The notes below the pieces were generated by a model. It was not told the DNA's origin. It did not search any database and worked only from the letters and a program-made list of their open reading frames with translations. From assembly GCA_003285105.1 (NCBI GenBank), contig CP030158.1, positions 4,264,449-4,328,448 of the forward strand: a stretch of DNA of 64,000 nucleotides, in the 5' to 3' direction. This DNA is from Roseithermus sacchariphilus. Its GTDB lineage: Bacteria; Bacteroidota; Rhodothermia; Rhodothermales; MEBIC09517. How positions within the stretch are numbered: position 1 is the stretch's first letter; each line of letters opens with the position of its first letter. A program made the translations under genes and the position numbers. Positions 8,506 to 16,202 of this stretch are shown in pieces.

Positions 8506-9045
8506 TTAGTCCAGCAGGCCTTCGATGGGACGAATGACCAGCGTCTGAGCGTCGAAATCCAGGTTGGCAATGAACGCCGGCACGAGAGGGATCAGGGCGT
8601 CGGCCGCCCCCTCGCGCCGTACAACGGCTATGCTCTGCGCCGGCAGATCCATGACCTCATGCACCGTGCCCACCGGGGCACCGGCATCGGTCACGACCCG
8701 CAGGCCGATGATGTCATGCAGAAAGAACTCGTCGTCACGAAGCGGCGGCAGGGCGGCCACGTCGGCATAGACCCGCAGCGAGCGCAGCGATTCCGCCGTC
8801 TCCCGCTCCGCCACCGCCTCCAGGCGAATCAGCGCGATCGGCCCGCGCCGGGGGTACTGAAAGCGGACGGCCTCGACCTCATACGGCGTGGCGCGCTCCG
8901 GGTCCGGCCCGATGTGAACCGTCTGTAGGCCGGCCAGGCGCTGCGGGTCGTCGGTTTCCGGTATCACCTTGATTTCGCCCTGCGTACCGTGTGCGCGCCA
9001 GACGCGGCCCACGAGCAGCAGGGCTTCCGGATCGACCCGGGCCAT
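8506..9045 (-). CDS. rimM: Ribosome maturation factor RimM
   Basis: RimM binds S19 and helps assemble the 30S head. The 179-residue protein has the N-terminal beta-barrel ('[18 protein letters not shown]') and the C-terminal PRC-barrel ('[33 protein letters not shown]', 'LIPLVPAFI'). It sits between rpsP and trmD with short gaps, consistent with co-transcription. The ATG at 9045 is 8 bp after the rpsP stop. Confidence 0.95.
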   Translation of the reverse strand: MARVDPEALLLVGRVWRAHGTQGEIKVIPETDDPQRLAGLQTVHIGPDPERATPYEVEAVRFQYPRRGPIALIRLEAVAERETAESLRSLRVYADVAALPPLRDDEFFLHDIIGLRVVTDAGAPVGTVHEVMDLPAQSIAVVRREGAADALIPLVPAFIANLDFDAQTLVIRPIEGLLD

Positions 9046-9053
9046 GGCACCCG

Positions 9054-9755
9054 TCAGCTTTCTTTCGTCTCGTCGGCGGCGTCCGCGTCGTCACCGGCCG
9101 CCTCTGCGCCGGCCTCGGTCGCCGCAGGGGCTTCGGCCTCCACAACGTCCGCCGGGGCTTCGGTTGCCTCGGTCGCCTCGGCGGCTTCGGCTTCCGCCTG
9201 CGCCTGGGCTTCGTTGGCGGCCTCCTGCGCGGCCTGGGCGGCGGCGGCCGCGGCGGCCCGCTCCTCGGCGGCCTTCCGCTTGGCCTCTTCGGCCTCCTTC
9301 TGGCGCTGTGCCTCGAGCTCGGCCTGGCGACGCGCCTCTTCGGCCTCCTCCTCGCGCACGCGCTCGCGCTCGGCCTCCAGGGCCTGCTTGCGCCGCTCGG
9401 ACGGCGTCAACTTGACGCGCTGGCGGTCCTTCTCGGCACGGCTGGCCCGGTGCGCCTCGACGGCCTCGGCAATCTCCTCGGCGGACTTGCCCTTGCGCTC
9501 CAGGTGCAAGGCCAGCATCAGACCCTGGCGGCGGAGCAGGCTACGCACCGTATCGGTCGGCTGCGCCCCCTGCTTGAGCCAGTACAGCACCCGCTCTTCG
9601 TTGAGCGAGACCTGCGCCGGCTCGTCGAGCGGCCGGTACCGGCCCAGATCCTCGATGAAGCGTCCGTCACGGGGGTGACGGGCGTCCGTGGCCACCACGG
9701 AGTAGATGGGACGCTTTTTCCGCCCCATGCGTCGTAAGCGAAGTTTAACAGCCAT
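9054..9755 (-). CDS. rpsP: 30S ribosomal protein S16 with long C-terminal extension
   Basis: The first 80-85 residues are an ordinary S16 ('[20 protein letters not shown]', '[20 protein letters not shown]', '[14 protein letters not shown]'). The protein continues to 233 residues, whereas S16 usually ends near 80-110. The extension is first a highly charged, probably helical or coiled-coil Glu/Arg/Ala segment (about 100-175), then an acidic Ala/Glu/Thr tail ending in 'ADETKES'. The frame is open throughout and the stop lies just before rimM, so the extension looks translated rather than an annotation artefact. Its role is unknown; Bacteroidota S16 proteins often carry shorter Ala/Glu-rich tails. 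Confidence 0.95.
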   Translation of the reverse strand: MAVKLRLRRMGRKKRPIYSVVATDARHPRDGRFIEDLGRYRPLDEPAQVSLNEERVLYWLKQGAQPTDTVRSLLRRQGLMLALHLERKGKSAEEIAEAVEAHRASRAEKDRQRVKLTPSERRKQALEAERERVREEEAEEARRQAELEAQRQKEAEEAKRKAAEERAAAAAAAQAAQEAANEAQAQAEAEAAEATEATEAPADVVEAEAPAATEAGAEAAGDDADAADETKES

Positions 9756-9826
9756 TGTCGGTGTGTGTCAGCCTGTGGGCGTCTCCCGACGCCCGGCGAT
9801 CGATGGTGATTGCGCGTCGAACAGGG

Positions 9827-11176
9827 TTATCGACCCCCCATCAGGGCACTCAGGTCGACGGCGCGACCCTTGCCCATCAGTTTGGTCATGGTTTTCATCA
9901 TCTTCTTCATCTCCCGGAACTGCTTCAGCAACTGGTTGACGTCGTGGACCTCCAGGCCGCACCCCCGGGCGATGCGCCGGCGGCGGCTTCCGTTGATGAT
10001 CTGCGGATTCAACCGCTCCTCCACGGTCATCGAGCTGATGATGGCCTCGATGTGCTTGAAGGCGTCGTCATCCACGTCGAGGTCCCGGATCTGACGCCCC
10101 ATTCCGGGAATCATGCCGAGCAGGTCCTTCAGCGAGCCCATCTTCTTGATGCGCTGAAGCTGCTCGTAAAAGTCTTCGAGGTTGAACTCCTCGGTACGAA
10201 TCTTCTTCTGCAGCCGCGCCGCCTGCTTCTCGTCGAACTGCTCCTGCGCCCGCTCGACGAACGAGACGACGTCCCCCATGCCGAGGATGCGCTGCGCCAT
10301 GCGGTCCGGGTAGAACTCCGTCAGGGCATCGAGCTTTTCCCCGGTCGAGGCGAACTTGATGGGCTTGTGGACGACCGAGCGGATCGAGAGCGCGGCCCCA
10401 CCGCGGGTATCGCCGTCGAGCTTGGTCAGCACCACCCCGTCGAAGTCCAGCCGCTCGTTGAACTCCCGCGCCGTGTTGACGGCGTCCTGGCCGGTCATGC
10501 TGTCGACGACGAACAGGATCTCATGCGGCTCGACGGCGGTCTTGATGTCCTGCACCTCCTGCATCATCCGCTCGTCGATGTGCATCCGGCCGGCGGTGTC
10601 GATGATGAGGATGTCCCGCGCATTGCGACGGGCTTCGGCGACGGCCTCGGAGGCGACCCGCACGGCGTCCTGCACGACCTGCCCGTCCTCTTCGAGGGCA
10701 TAGACCGGCACGCCGATGGACTCGGCCAGCTTCTTGAGCTGATCGACGGCCGCCGGGCGGTAGACGTCGGCGGCGGCCAGCATCGGCGCACGGCCCTTAC
10801 GCTTGTAATACCGGGCGAGCTTGCCGCAGAAGGTCGTCTTCCCCGACCCCTGCAATCCGGCCACGAGGATGATGGTGGGAGGCACCGGCGCCAGCTCGAT
10901 CCCGTGGTGCGTCTCACCCAGGAAGTGCACCAGTTCGTCGTAGACGATCTTGACGAGCTGCTGCCCGGGGGAAACCGATCGCAGTACCTCTCCGCCAAGA
11001 GCCTTTTCCTTCACCCGCTCGGTGAAGTCACGCGCCACCTGATAGTTCACGTCCGCATCCAGCAGCGCCCGCCGAATCTCGCGCATGGTCGTCGCGATGT
11101 TCAACTCGGTGATGCGCCCCTGGCCGGTGACGGTCTTCAGGGCTCCTTCCAGTTTTTCGGAAAGGCTCTCGAACAT
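9827..11176 (-). CDS. ffh: Signal recognition particle protein Ffh
   Basis: Ffh (SRP54) binds 4.5S RNA and signal sequences and delivers ribosomes to FtsY. The 449-residue protein shows the N-domain, the GTPase P-loop 'GLQGSGKTTFCGKLA' (near residue 110), 'DTAGRMHID', 'TKLDGDTRGG' and the methionine-rich M domain with 'GMGRQIRDLD' and 'INGSRRRRIARGCG'. It is the first gene of the ribosomal operon. The 4.5S RNA gene was not found in the window. Confidence 0.97.
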   Translation of the reverse strand: MFESLSEKLEGALKTVTGQGRITELNIATTMREIRRALLDADVNYQVARDFTERVKEKALGGEVLRSVSPGQQLVKIVYDELVHFLGETHHGIELAPVPPTIILVAGLQGSGKTTFCGKLARYYKRKGRAPMLAAADVYRPAAVDQLKKLAESIGVPVYALEEDGQVVQDAVRVASEAVAEARRNARDILIIDTAGRMHIDERMMQEVQDIKTAVEPHEILFVVDSMTGQDAVNTAREFNERLDFDGVVLTKLDGDTRGGAALSIRSVVHKPIKFASTGEKLDALTEFYPDRMAQRILGMGDVVSFVERAQEQFDEKQAARLQKKIRTEEFNLEDFYEQLQRIKKMGSLKDLLGMIPGMGRQIRDLDVDDDAFKHIEAIISSMTVEERLNPQIINGSRRRRIARGCGLEVHDVNQLLKQFREMKKMMKTMTKLMGKGRAVDLSALMGGR

Positions 11177-11217
11177 GAGGATCGGGGGGTCGTCTCAGCG
11201 CATCCAGCGCAGCAGAA

Positions 11218-11244
11218 ACCCTCGCCGCCACCTGCGGCAAGGGT
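11218..11244 (-). other. Hairpin in the ffh 5' leader
   Basis: An 11-bp inverted repeat (accctcgccgc / gcggcaagggt) with one mismatch and a five-base loop lies 42 bp upstream of the ffh start. No T-run follows on the minus strand, so it is not a simple terminator. It may be a structured leader of the ffh operon or a chance GC-rich hairpin. Confidence 0.45.
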
Positions 11245-11271
11245 CCACTACGAGGTGCCATTACAGAAGGG

Positions 11272-11302
11272 ATAAGATACAGCACGGCGACGGCGGCATC
11301 AA
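11272..11302 (-). promoter_or_regulatory. Candidate Bacteroidota-type promoter for the ffh operon
   Basis: On the minus strand a TTG (11302-11300) is followed, after 20 bases, by TATCTTAT (11279-11272). This resembles the Bacteroidota sigma pattern of a -33 TTG/TTTG element and a -7 TAnnTTTG element with about 20 bp spacing, although the last two bases of the -7 box differ. It lies about 95 bp upstream of ffh and touches the 3' end of the AhpD-like gene. Confidence 0.4.
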
Positions 11303-11703
11303 TGCAACGCCTCGCCCTCCTTCGTGTTTTCACGTTCCGCCGTGCGTGCGCGCAGCAGGTCGAGGGTGTCCACCGCGTGCCGCAGATGCGGAATGACGAT
11401 GGAGCCGCCCACCACGAGCGCCACGTTCATGGCCTCGTCCAGCTCGTCGTCGGTGAAGCCCAGATCGACGCACTGGATGAGGTGATAATCGATGCAATCG
11501 TTGCAGCGGAGGACCATCGAGGCCACCAGGCCGAGCAGCTCTTTCGTCCGGCGGTCCAGCGCGCCGTCGCGGTAGGCGGCGGCGTCGAGGTTGAAGAACC
11601 GCTTGATCCCGAGGTGGCTTTTTTCTTCCAGAATGCGGTGATTGAGGCGGTCTCTATACGCCTCGAACGCGGCGAGTCGATCCGCAGGAGCCTGTTTGTT
11701 CAT
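11299..11703 (-). CDS. Carboxymuconolactone decarboxylase / AhpD-like protein
   Basis: The 134-residue product has the AhpD-like fold signature 'KELLGLVASMVLRCNDCIDYHL', with a CxxC pair (CNDC) and a downstream His, as in alkylhydroperoxidase-type members. These enzymes act as thiol-dependent peroxidase partners or as decarboxylases. The preferred ATG at 11703 (MNKQAPADRL) shares its bases with the ATG of the divergent cyclo-ligase gene; an upstream ATG at 11724 would add seven residues and overlap that gene further. The substrate is not evident. Confidence 0.8.
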   Translation of the reverse strand: MNKQAPADRLAAFEAYRDRLNHRILEEKSHLGIKRFFNLDAAAYRDGALDRRTKELLGLVASMVLRCNDCIDYHLIQCVDLGFTDDELDEAMNVALVVGGSIVIPHLRHAVDTLDLLRARTAERENTKEGEALH

Positions 11704-12337
11704 GGATAATTCGTGGTCCGACATCCTGATCGATACGACGCCGGCCGACAAGGCGGAGTGGCGCCGACGGTTCCGGGCGTTTCGGGCGGCGATGAGCCCG
11801 GCCGAGCACCGACGACGCAGCCAGGCCATCGTGGATCAGGCCCGCACCGCACCGGCGCTGGCCGGGGCGCGTACGATCCACCTCTACTGGCCCATCCTCG
11901 AACGGCGAGAGGTCGACACCCGCCCGCTCATCGAAGAGCTGATCGGGCAGGGCAAGACGGTGGTGCTGCCGGTGGTGGAGCCGCCGGTAGCGGGCACCCC
12001 GCCACGGATGCGGCACGTCGTCTATCGACCCGGCGAGCCGCTGCGCGTCCGGCGCTGGGGCGTGCGTGAACCATCGGGGGCCGAAACCGTTCCAGTTTCA
12101 TCGCTGGACCTCGTGGTCGTCCCGGCCTTCGGCGTCGACGCCCGCGGACATCGGATCGGGCACGGACTGGGCTATTACGATGCCTTCCTGCACGACGTGA
12201 CGGCCCCCACGCTGAGCCTGGTCTACACGCCCTGCTTCGTGGACCGGCTCCCCGCCGAAGCGCACGACGTACCCGTCTGCCTCATCGCCACCGAGGACGC
12301 CCTCATCCCTGCCCAGCCGGCGCCCCGGCCCCTGTAA
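11702..12337 (+). CDS. 5-formyltetrahydrofolate cyclo-ligase
   Basis: This enzyme converts 5-formyl-THF to 5,10-methenyl-THF using ATP. Family features are 'RRRFRAFRAAMSPAEH' at the N-terminus, 'IHLYWPILERREVDT', 'LDLVVVPAFGVDARGHRIGHGLGYYDAFL' (substrate and ATP site) and 'PVCLIATEDALI' near the end. An AGGAG at 11686-11690 supports the ATG at 11702. That ATG overlaps the start codon of the divergently transcribed AhpD-like gene in a single CATG (11701-11704). Confidence 0.9.
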   Translation: MDNSWSDILIDTTPADKAEWRRRFRAFRAAMSPAEHRRRSQAIVDQARTAPALAGARTIHLYWPILERREVDTRPLIEELIGQGKTVVLPVVEPPVAGTPPRMRHVVYRPGEPLRVRRWGVREPSGAETVPVSSLDLVVVPAFGVDARGHRIGHGLGYYDAFLHDVTAPTLSLVYTPCFVDRLPAEAHDVPVCLIATEDALIPAQPAPRPL

Positions 12338-12388
12338 CCTCGCCGTCGCCGCGCCGTACCCCCTCTCCGAAACCAGGCCCGTATCCGC

Positions 12389-13015
12389 ATGAGCACCCGA
12401 ACCCGCCGAACCACGACGTCGTCCGAGACGCCCGACCTCCGGGTGGGCGACGACAGCCTGGAGAGCCTCTCCACCGAGGAACTGGAGGCCCTCCTGTTCG
12501 AGGAAGACGAGGAGGACTCGAAAGGCATCTGGAACCTCCCGACCGTCGCCGGCCTCTCGCTGATCGTGGTCGGCGTGGCCTATATCTTCCAGGAGATGGG
12601 CCTGTGGAGCGGGTTCGACATCGGCGCCATCGCGGCGATGCTTCCCTGGCTGGCCGGCATCCTCATCATCCTGCTCGGCTTCGGCGTGCTCTCCTGGCGG
12701 CCGAAGAAGAAGAAAAAGAAGGTCAAAAAAGCCGTCGACCTCCAGTCCGGCCAGGAGAAGGTCGTCGTCGAAACCGACGTCTCGCCGAAGAAGAAGCGCC
12801 TGACGAAGTCCCGCAACAAGAAGATCGCCGGCGTTTGCGGGGGGATCGCCGAGTATTTCAACATCGACCCGACGCTCGTGCGCATCGCCTTCGTGATCGG
12901 CACGATCGCCAGCCAGGGCTCGTTCATCCTGGCCTACCTGCTGCTGTCGTTCGTCATGCCGAAACCTCCGTCGCTAGCCCCGGAGGAGCGCATCACCATC
13001 ATCCGCGACCACTGA
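12389..13015 (+). CDS. PspC-domain membrane protein with N-terminal membrane segments
   Basis: The 208-residue protein has an acidic cytoplasmic start, two hydrophobic segments (about residues 50-68 and 78-102), a lysine-rich loop ('RPKKKKKKVKKA') and a C-terminal PspC domain ('KIAGVCGGIAEYFNIDPTLVRIAFV') with a further membrane stretch. PspC proteins sense envelope stress, classically together with PspA and PspB. The layout resembles LiaF/PspC-type regulators. The next gene, 3 bp downstream, is a minimal PspC paralogue, so the two are probably co-expressed. No pspA is seen nearby, although a PspB-like protein occurs at 51527-51799. Confidence 0.85.
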   Translation: MSTRTRRTTTSSETPDLRVGDDSLESLSTEELEALLFEEDEEDSKGIWNLPTVAGLSLIVVGVAYIFQEMGLWSGFDIGAIAAMLPWLAGILIILLGFGVLSWRPKKKKKKVKKAVDLQSGQEKVVVETDVSPKKKRLTKSRNKKIAGVCGGIAEYFNIDPTLVRIAFVIGTIASQGSFILAYLLLSFVMPKPPSLAPEERITIIRDH

Positions 13016-13017
13016 CC

Positions 13018-13209
13018 ATGCCCACCCGTAGACTCACGAAATCCTCCACCGACCGCAAGATCGCCGGGGTCTGCGGCGGCATCGCCGAGTACTTCGACTG
13101 GGACCCCACGCTCGTGCGCGTGGCCTACGTGCTGCTCAGCCTCTTTTCGGCCGCGTTCCCGGGCGTGCTGGCCTACATCATCCTGGCGCTGGTCATGCCG
13201 GACGCCTAG
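13018..13209 (+). CDS. Minimal PspC-domain protein
   Basis: This 63-residue protein is little more than a PspC domain: 'KIAGVCGGIAEYFDWDPTLVRVAYVLLS' followed by one membrane segment ending 'IILALVMPDA'. It shares its core with the C-terminal domain of the preceding gene, which suggests a tandem duplication. The ATG at 13018 is 2 bp after the upstream stop, so translation is likely coupled. It probably inserts in the inner membrane and interacts with its larger neighbour. Confidence 0.85.
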   Translation: MPTRRLTKSSTDRKIAGVCGGIAEYFDWDPTLVRVAYVLLSLFSAAFPGVLAYIILALVMPDA

Positions 13210-13223
13210 CGGCCACCGGAAGG

Positions 13224-14549
13224 TCAGGAGGCCGCGTCCGCCCCGGGCGGAGCCGCCTCGGGCAGGGTGCCGGCCAGCGCGAAGTGAAAGCGCTCGGGGT
13301 CGAGGTGGCGCTGCATGGCGGCATGGACCGTGTCCAGTTCGACCGCGGCGACCTCCCGGGGGAAGCGGTCGAGGTAGCCGGGGCCGAAGCCGCGCTCCAG
13401 GTTCTTCAGCAGCGCGATGGCCAGCCCGTTCGTGGTCGCCAGACCCACCTCGAACGACCCCGTGATGGTCGTCTTCTTCTCCTCCAGTTCGTCCGCGGTC
13501 ACGCCTTCGTCCGTGAAGCGGCGCACCTGCTCCAGCGTCGCCTCGATGCCCCGTTCGACGTTCTCGCGGCTGAGCGTCACGCCCACCTGCCAGTACCCGT
13601 GGTACAGCGTGCTGATACCGACCAGACCGGCATGGATGCCGTAGGTCAGCCCCATCTCGTCCCGGATCGTCGTCATCAGCCGGGCCGAGAAGTTGCCGCC
13701 GAGGATGTAGGTAGCCAGGTACAGCGGGATGTAGTCGGCGTCCTGGCGACGGACGGACAGGCCATGCCCCATGCGGACGTCGACGTTGTCCCGGTCGGGC
13801 ATGGGGACGACGGTGCGGCCGGGCGGGAGGTTCGTGCCGTCGGTGCCGAACCGGGCCGGCACGTCGGCGGCGGGCCAGTCGGCCAGGTGCGCGCGTAGCA
13901 CCGCCTCCATCGCCGGCACGTCGACGTCGCCCACGACGGCCAGGTTGAGCGTGTTGGCCCCCACGTGGCGTTCGTGGAAGGCCCGGACCTCGTCCAGCGT
14001 GACGGCGCCCAGGCGCTCCAGCTGGGTTTGCGGGGCGGGTGTGTGGTTCGGATGGTCGGGCGGAAAGAGGCGGCGCGACAGCGCGGCGGAGGCCTGCGAG
14101 CCGGTGCTCTCCATCGACCGATGCACCCGCGCGATCAGATGCGCCCGGGCCTTTTCGAATTCGTCCGCATCGAAGAGCGGCTCGCGAAGCTGCTCGGCCA
14201 GGATCGCCATCAGCTCCGGCACGTCCTCGCGCAGCGCCCGCCCGTAGAATCCGCAGCGGATTCCGTCCGCATAGAACCGCAACTGAGCGCCCCGGTCGTC
14301 CACGATCCGGGCGATGGCAAAGCGGTCCCGCCGGCGCGTCCCCTTGTCGAGCAGGCTCATGACCAGTTCCTGGACGAGTTCCTCCCCGGCCCCGAAGTCG
14401 GGGAAGGTCAGAAACGACCCCTTCCAGGTGACGACGTCCTCGACGGGCGTCGGGAGGAACACGGCATGGCAGGAGCCGAGGGTGCGTTCGTACACGCGCT
14501 CGGCAAACGGGCGCAGGTCGGTGGTGGGGGGCGGTGTATCGGCAGGCAT
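13224..14549 (-). CDS. M16-family peptidase subunit without the zinc motif
   Basis: The protein of about 441 residues has the M16 (insulinase/processing-peptidase) fold but lacks HxxEH in the first domain; the corresponding region reads 'DFGAGEELVQELVMSLLDKGT'. The second half keeps the family's R/Y segment 'MTTIRDEMGLTYGIHAG', which helps bind substrate. This is typical of the non-catalytic partner of a two-subunit bacterial M16 enzyme; the active partner lies immediately upstream on the same strand. The ATG at 14549 is preferred to the TTG at 14564. Confidence 0.88.
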   Translation of the reverse strand: MPADTPPPTTDLRPFAERVYERTLGSCHAVFLPTPVEDVVTWKGSFLTFPDFGAGEELVQELVMSLLDKGTRRRDRFAIARIVDDRGAQLRFYADGIRCGFYGRALREDVPELMAILAEQLREPLFDADEFEKARAHLIARVHRSMESTGSQASAALSRRLFPPDHPNHTPAPQTQLERLGAVTLDEVRAFHERHVGANTLNLAVVGDVDVPAMEAVLRAHLADWPAADVPARFGTDGTNLPPGRTVVPMPDRDNVDVRMGHGLSVRRQDADYIPLYLATYILGGNFSARLMTTIRDEMGLTYGIHAGLVGISTLYHGYWQVGVTLSRENVERGIEATLEQVRRFTDEGVTADELEEKKTTITGSFEVGLATTNGLAIALLKNLERGFGPGYLDRFPREVAAVELDTVHAAMQRHLDPERFHFALAGTLPEAAPPGADAAS

Positions 14550-14597
14550 GGCGTGGAGGGTCAACGGCCAACGAAGGAGGCAGGAGCGCGTCCGACC

Positions 14598-15878
14598 TCA
14601 GGTGGGAACGTACCAGCCGACGGTGCGGCGGTCTTCCAGGAGATAGGTCCGGGCGGCCTGCTGCACGGCCTCCGGGGTGACGCGCCGGATGCGGTCGAGG
14701 TAGGTGGTGTAGAGCCTCCAGTCGCCCGCCGCGATGGCTTCATTGAGCTGCGAGGCGACCGAGAAGGGGCCGTCCCGCCCGAAGGCTTCCTGGGCATGGA
14801 GCTGGCGCTGGGCCCGGCGCACCTCGTCTTCCGAGACGCCGTCGTCCTTGATCGTTTCCAGCTCGTTGAGCAGAACGGCTTCGACGTCGGCGTGGCCGTG
14901 GCCGGGGGCGAGCGAGGCGAACAGGTAGAACAAGCCGGGATCGCGCAGGCGCGAGGTCGCGGCGAAGACGCTGGTGGTGAGGCCGGCGTCGGTGAGGCGG
15001 CGGTAGAGCCGGCTCCCCTTGCCGGTGGTCAGGATGGTAGCCAGCACATCGAGCGCGTCCGTGTCCGCCTCCAGGGCCGTCGGGGCTTTGAACGCGACCA
15101 TGAGCATCCCCAGCTGGCCGGCCTGCCGCACGGTCAGGCGCCGCTCGCCGCGCTGCTCGGGTTCGCGGGTGCGCACCTCCGGGATGGGTGCGGGCGACGC
15201 CGGGATCGGGCCGAAATGCCTGGCCACGAGGTCGAGGGCCTCCGCCGGGTCGAAGTCGCCGATGATGGACAGCGTGGCGTTGTTGGGCCAGTAGAACGTG
15301 TCGTAGTAGTGCCGCAGCCCCTCGGGGGTGACGGTCTCGATGTCGCTCCGCCAGCCGATGGTCGGGTGATGGTAGGGATGGGCGACGAAGGCCGCGCTCC
15401 AGACGGCGTGGTAGAGGTTGCGCATGGGTTCGTTCTGCCCCCGGTCGAACTCGTTCAGGATCACCGTCCGCTCGCGCTCCATCTCGTCCGGGTCGATGAG
15501 CGCGCCCCGCATACGGTCGGCTTCGATCTCGACGGCCAGGGCCAGGTGCTCCCGTGGCAGCAGCTCGTAGTAGTTCGTGCGGTCCAGCCACGTGGTGGCG
15601 TTGACCTGCGCCCCGACCCGCTGGAGCACGTTGAAGACGGAGGTGCCCCGGCGCTTGTTGAAGCGCTCGGTGCCCTTGAACATGAGATGCTCCAGAAAGT
15701 GCGTCGCCCCCGTGTGCCCCGGCACCTCGTTCCGGCTGCCGACGCGGTAGGTCACCATGAAGGTCACCACCGGCGCCGCCGCCTGGTTCAGCAGCAGCAC
15801 GTCGAGGCCGTTGGCCGGCAGGCGATACGCCTCGATGCCACCGGAGGCTTCGACGAATTCGAATGCGTCGTGGTTCAT
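14598..15878 (-). CDS. M16-family zinc peptidase, catalytic subunit
   Basis: The 426-residue protein carries the inverted zinc motif as 'THFLEHLMFKGT' (H60, E63, H64) and a downstream zinc-ligand glutamate candidate in 'ILNEFDRGQNEP' (E143). The C-terminal M16 domain ('SRLYRRLTDAGLTTSVFA') follows. It probably degrades peptides together with the zinc-less partner encoded 48 bp downstream. No signal peptide is evident from the ATG at 15878, so a cytosolic location is likely. Confidence 0.93.
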   Translation of the reverse strand: MNHDAFEFVEASGGIEAYRLPANGLDVLLLNQAAAPVVTFMVTYRVGSRNEVPGHTGATHFLEHLMFKGTERFNKRRGTSVFNVLQRVGAQVNATTWLDRTNYYELLPREHLALAVEIEADRMRGALIDPDEMERERTVILNEFDRGQNEPMRNLYHAVWSAAFVAHPYHHPTIGWRSDIETVTPEGLRHYYDTFYWPNNATLSIIGDFDPAEALDLVARHFGPIPASPAPIPEVRTREPEQRGERRLTVRQAGQLGMLMVAFKAPTALEADTDALDVLATILTTGKGSRLYRRLTDAGLTTSVFAATSRLRDPGLFYLFASLAPGHGHADVEAVLLNELETIKDDGVSEDEVRRAQRQLHAQEAFGRDGPFSVASQLNEAIAAGDWRLYTTYLDRIRRVTPEAVQQAARTYLLEDRRTVGWYVPT

Positions 15879-16202
15879 GCTTGATCGTTCAGGCTTGATC
15901 GTTCTTCCCCACCCTGACCATGCGGTCCATGACCGGCCGGTCCTCGGGGCATCCATTCGTCTCGGGGCATCCCGTCGTCCATGCGTGGCATGCGTCGATT
16001 ATTACCCTCCTGCAAGCAGCCGATCCCGTCTGCGGCTCGCATCGGTTGCTTACCAACCGCATCTACGGCCCGTCGATCCCACGTTCTCACCATCTTCCCA
16101 CACCGCATCCGCACCCTGCTCCGCCGGCCGATCCACCTCCGGGCGCTCACAACGGGATCGCCCCATGAACCATGAACCATGCGGCATGAGCAAACGCCCC
16201 CC
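15879..16202. other. Gene-free stretch between polA and the M16 pair
   Basis: About 324 bp without a supported gene. It contains a short direct duplication (gcttgatcgttc, twice, near 15878-15904), a repeated 'ctcggggcatcc' (about 15943 and 15961) and a run of 'catgaac' units near 16163-16180. It presumably holds the M16 promoter on its left side; no clear terminator for polA was found. Confidence 0.5.

Noticed and set aside
12934-14571. 545-codon minus frame overlapping the inactive M16 gene
   Set aside because: Same strand but different frame from the M16 gene; Arg/Pro/Gly-rich without similarity to any family.
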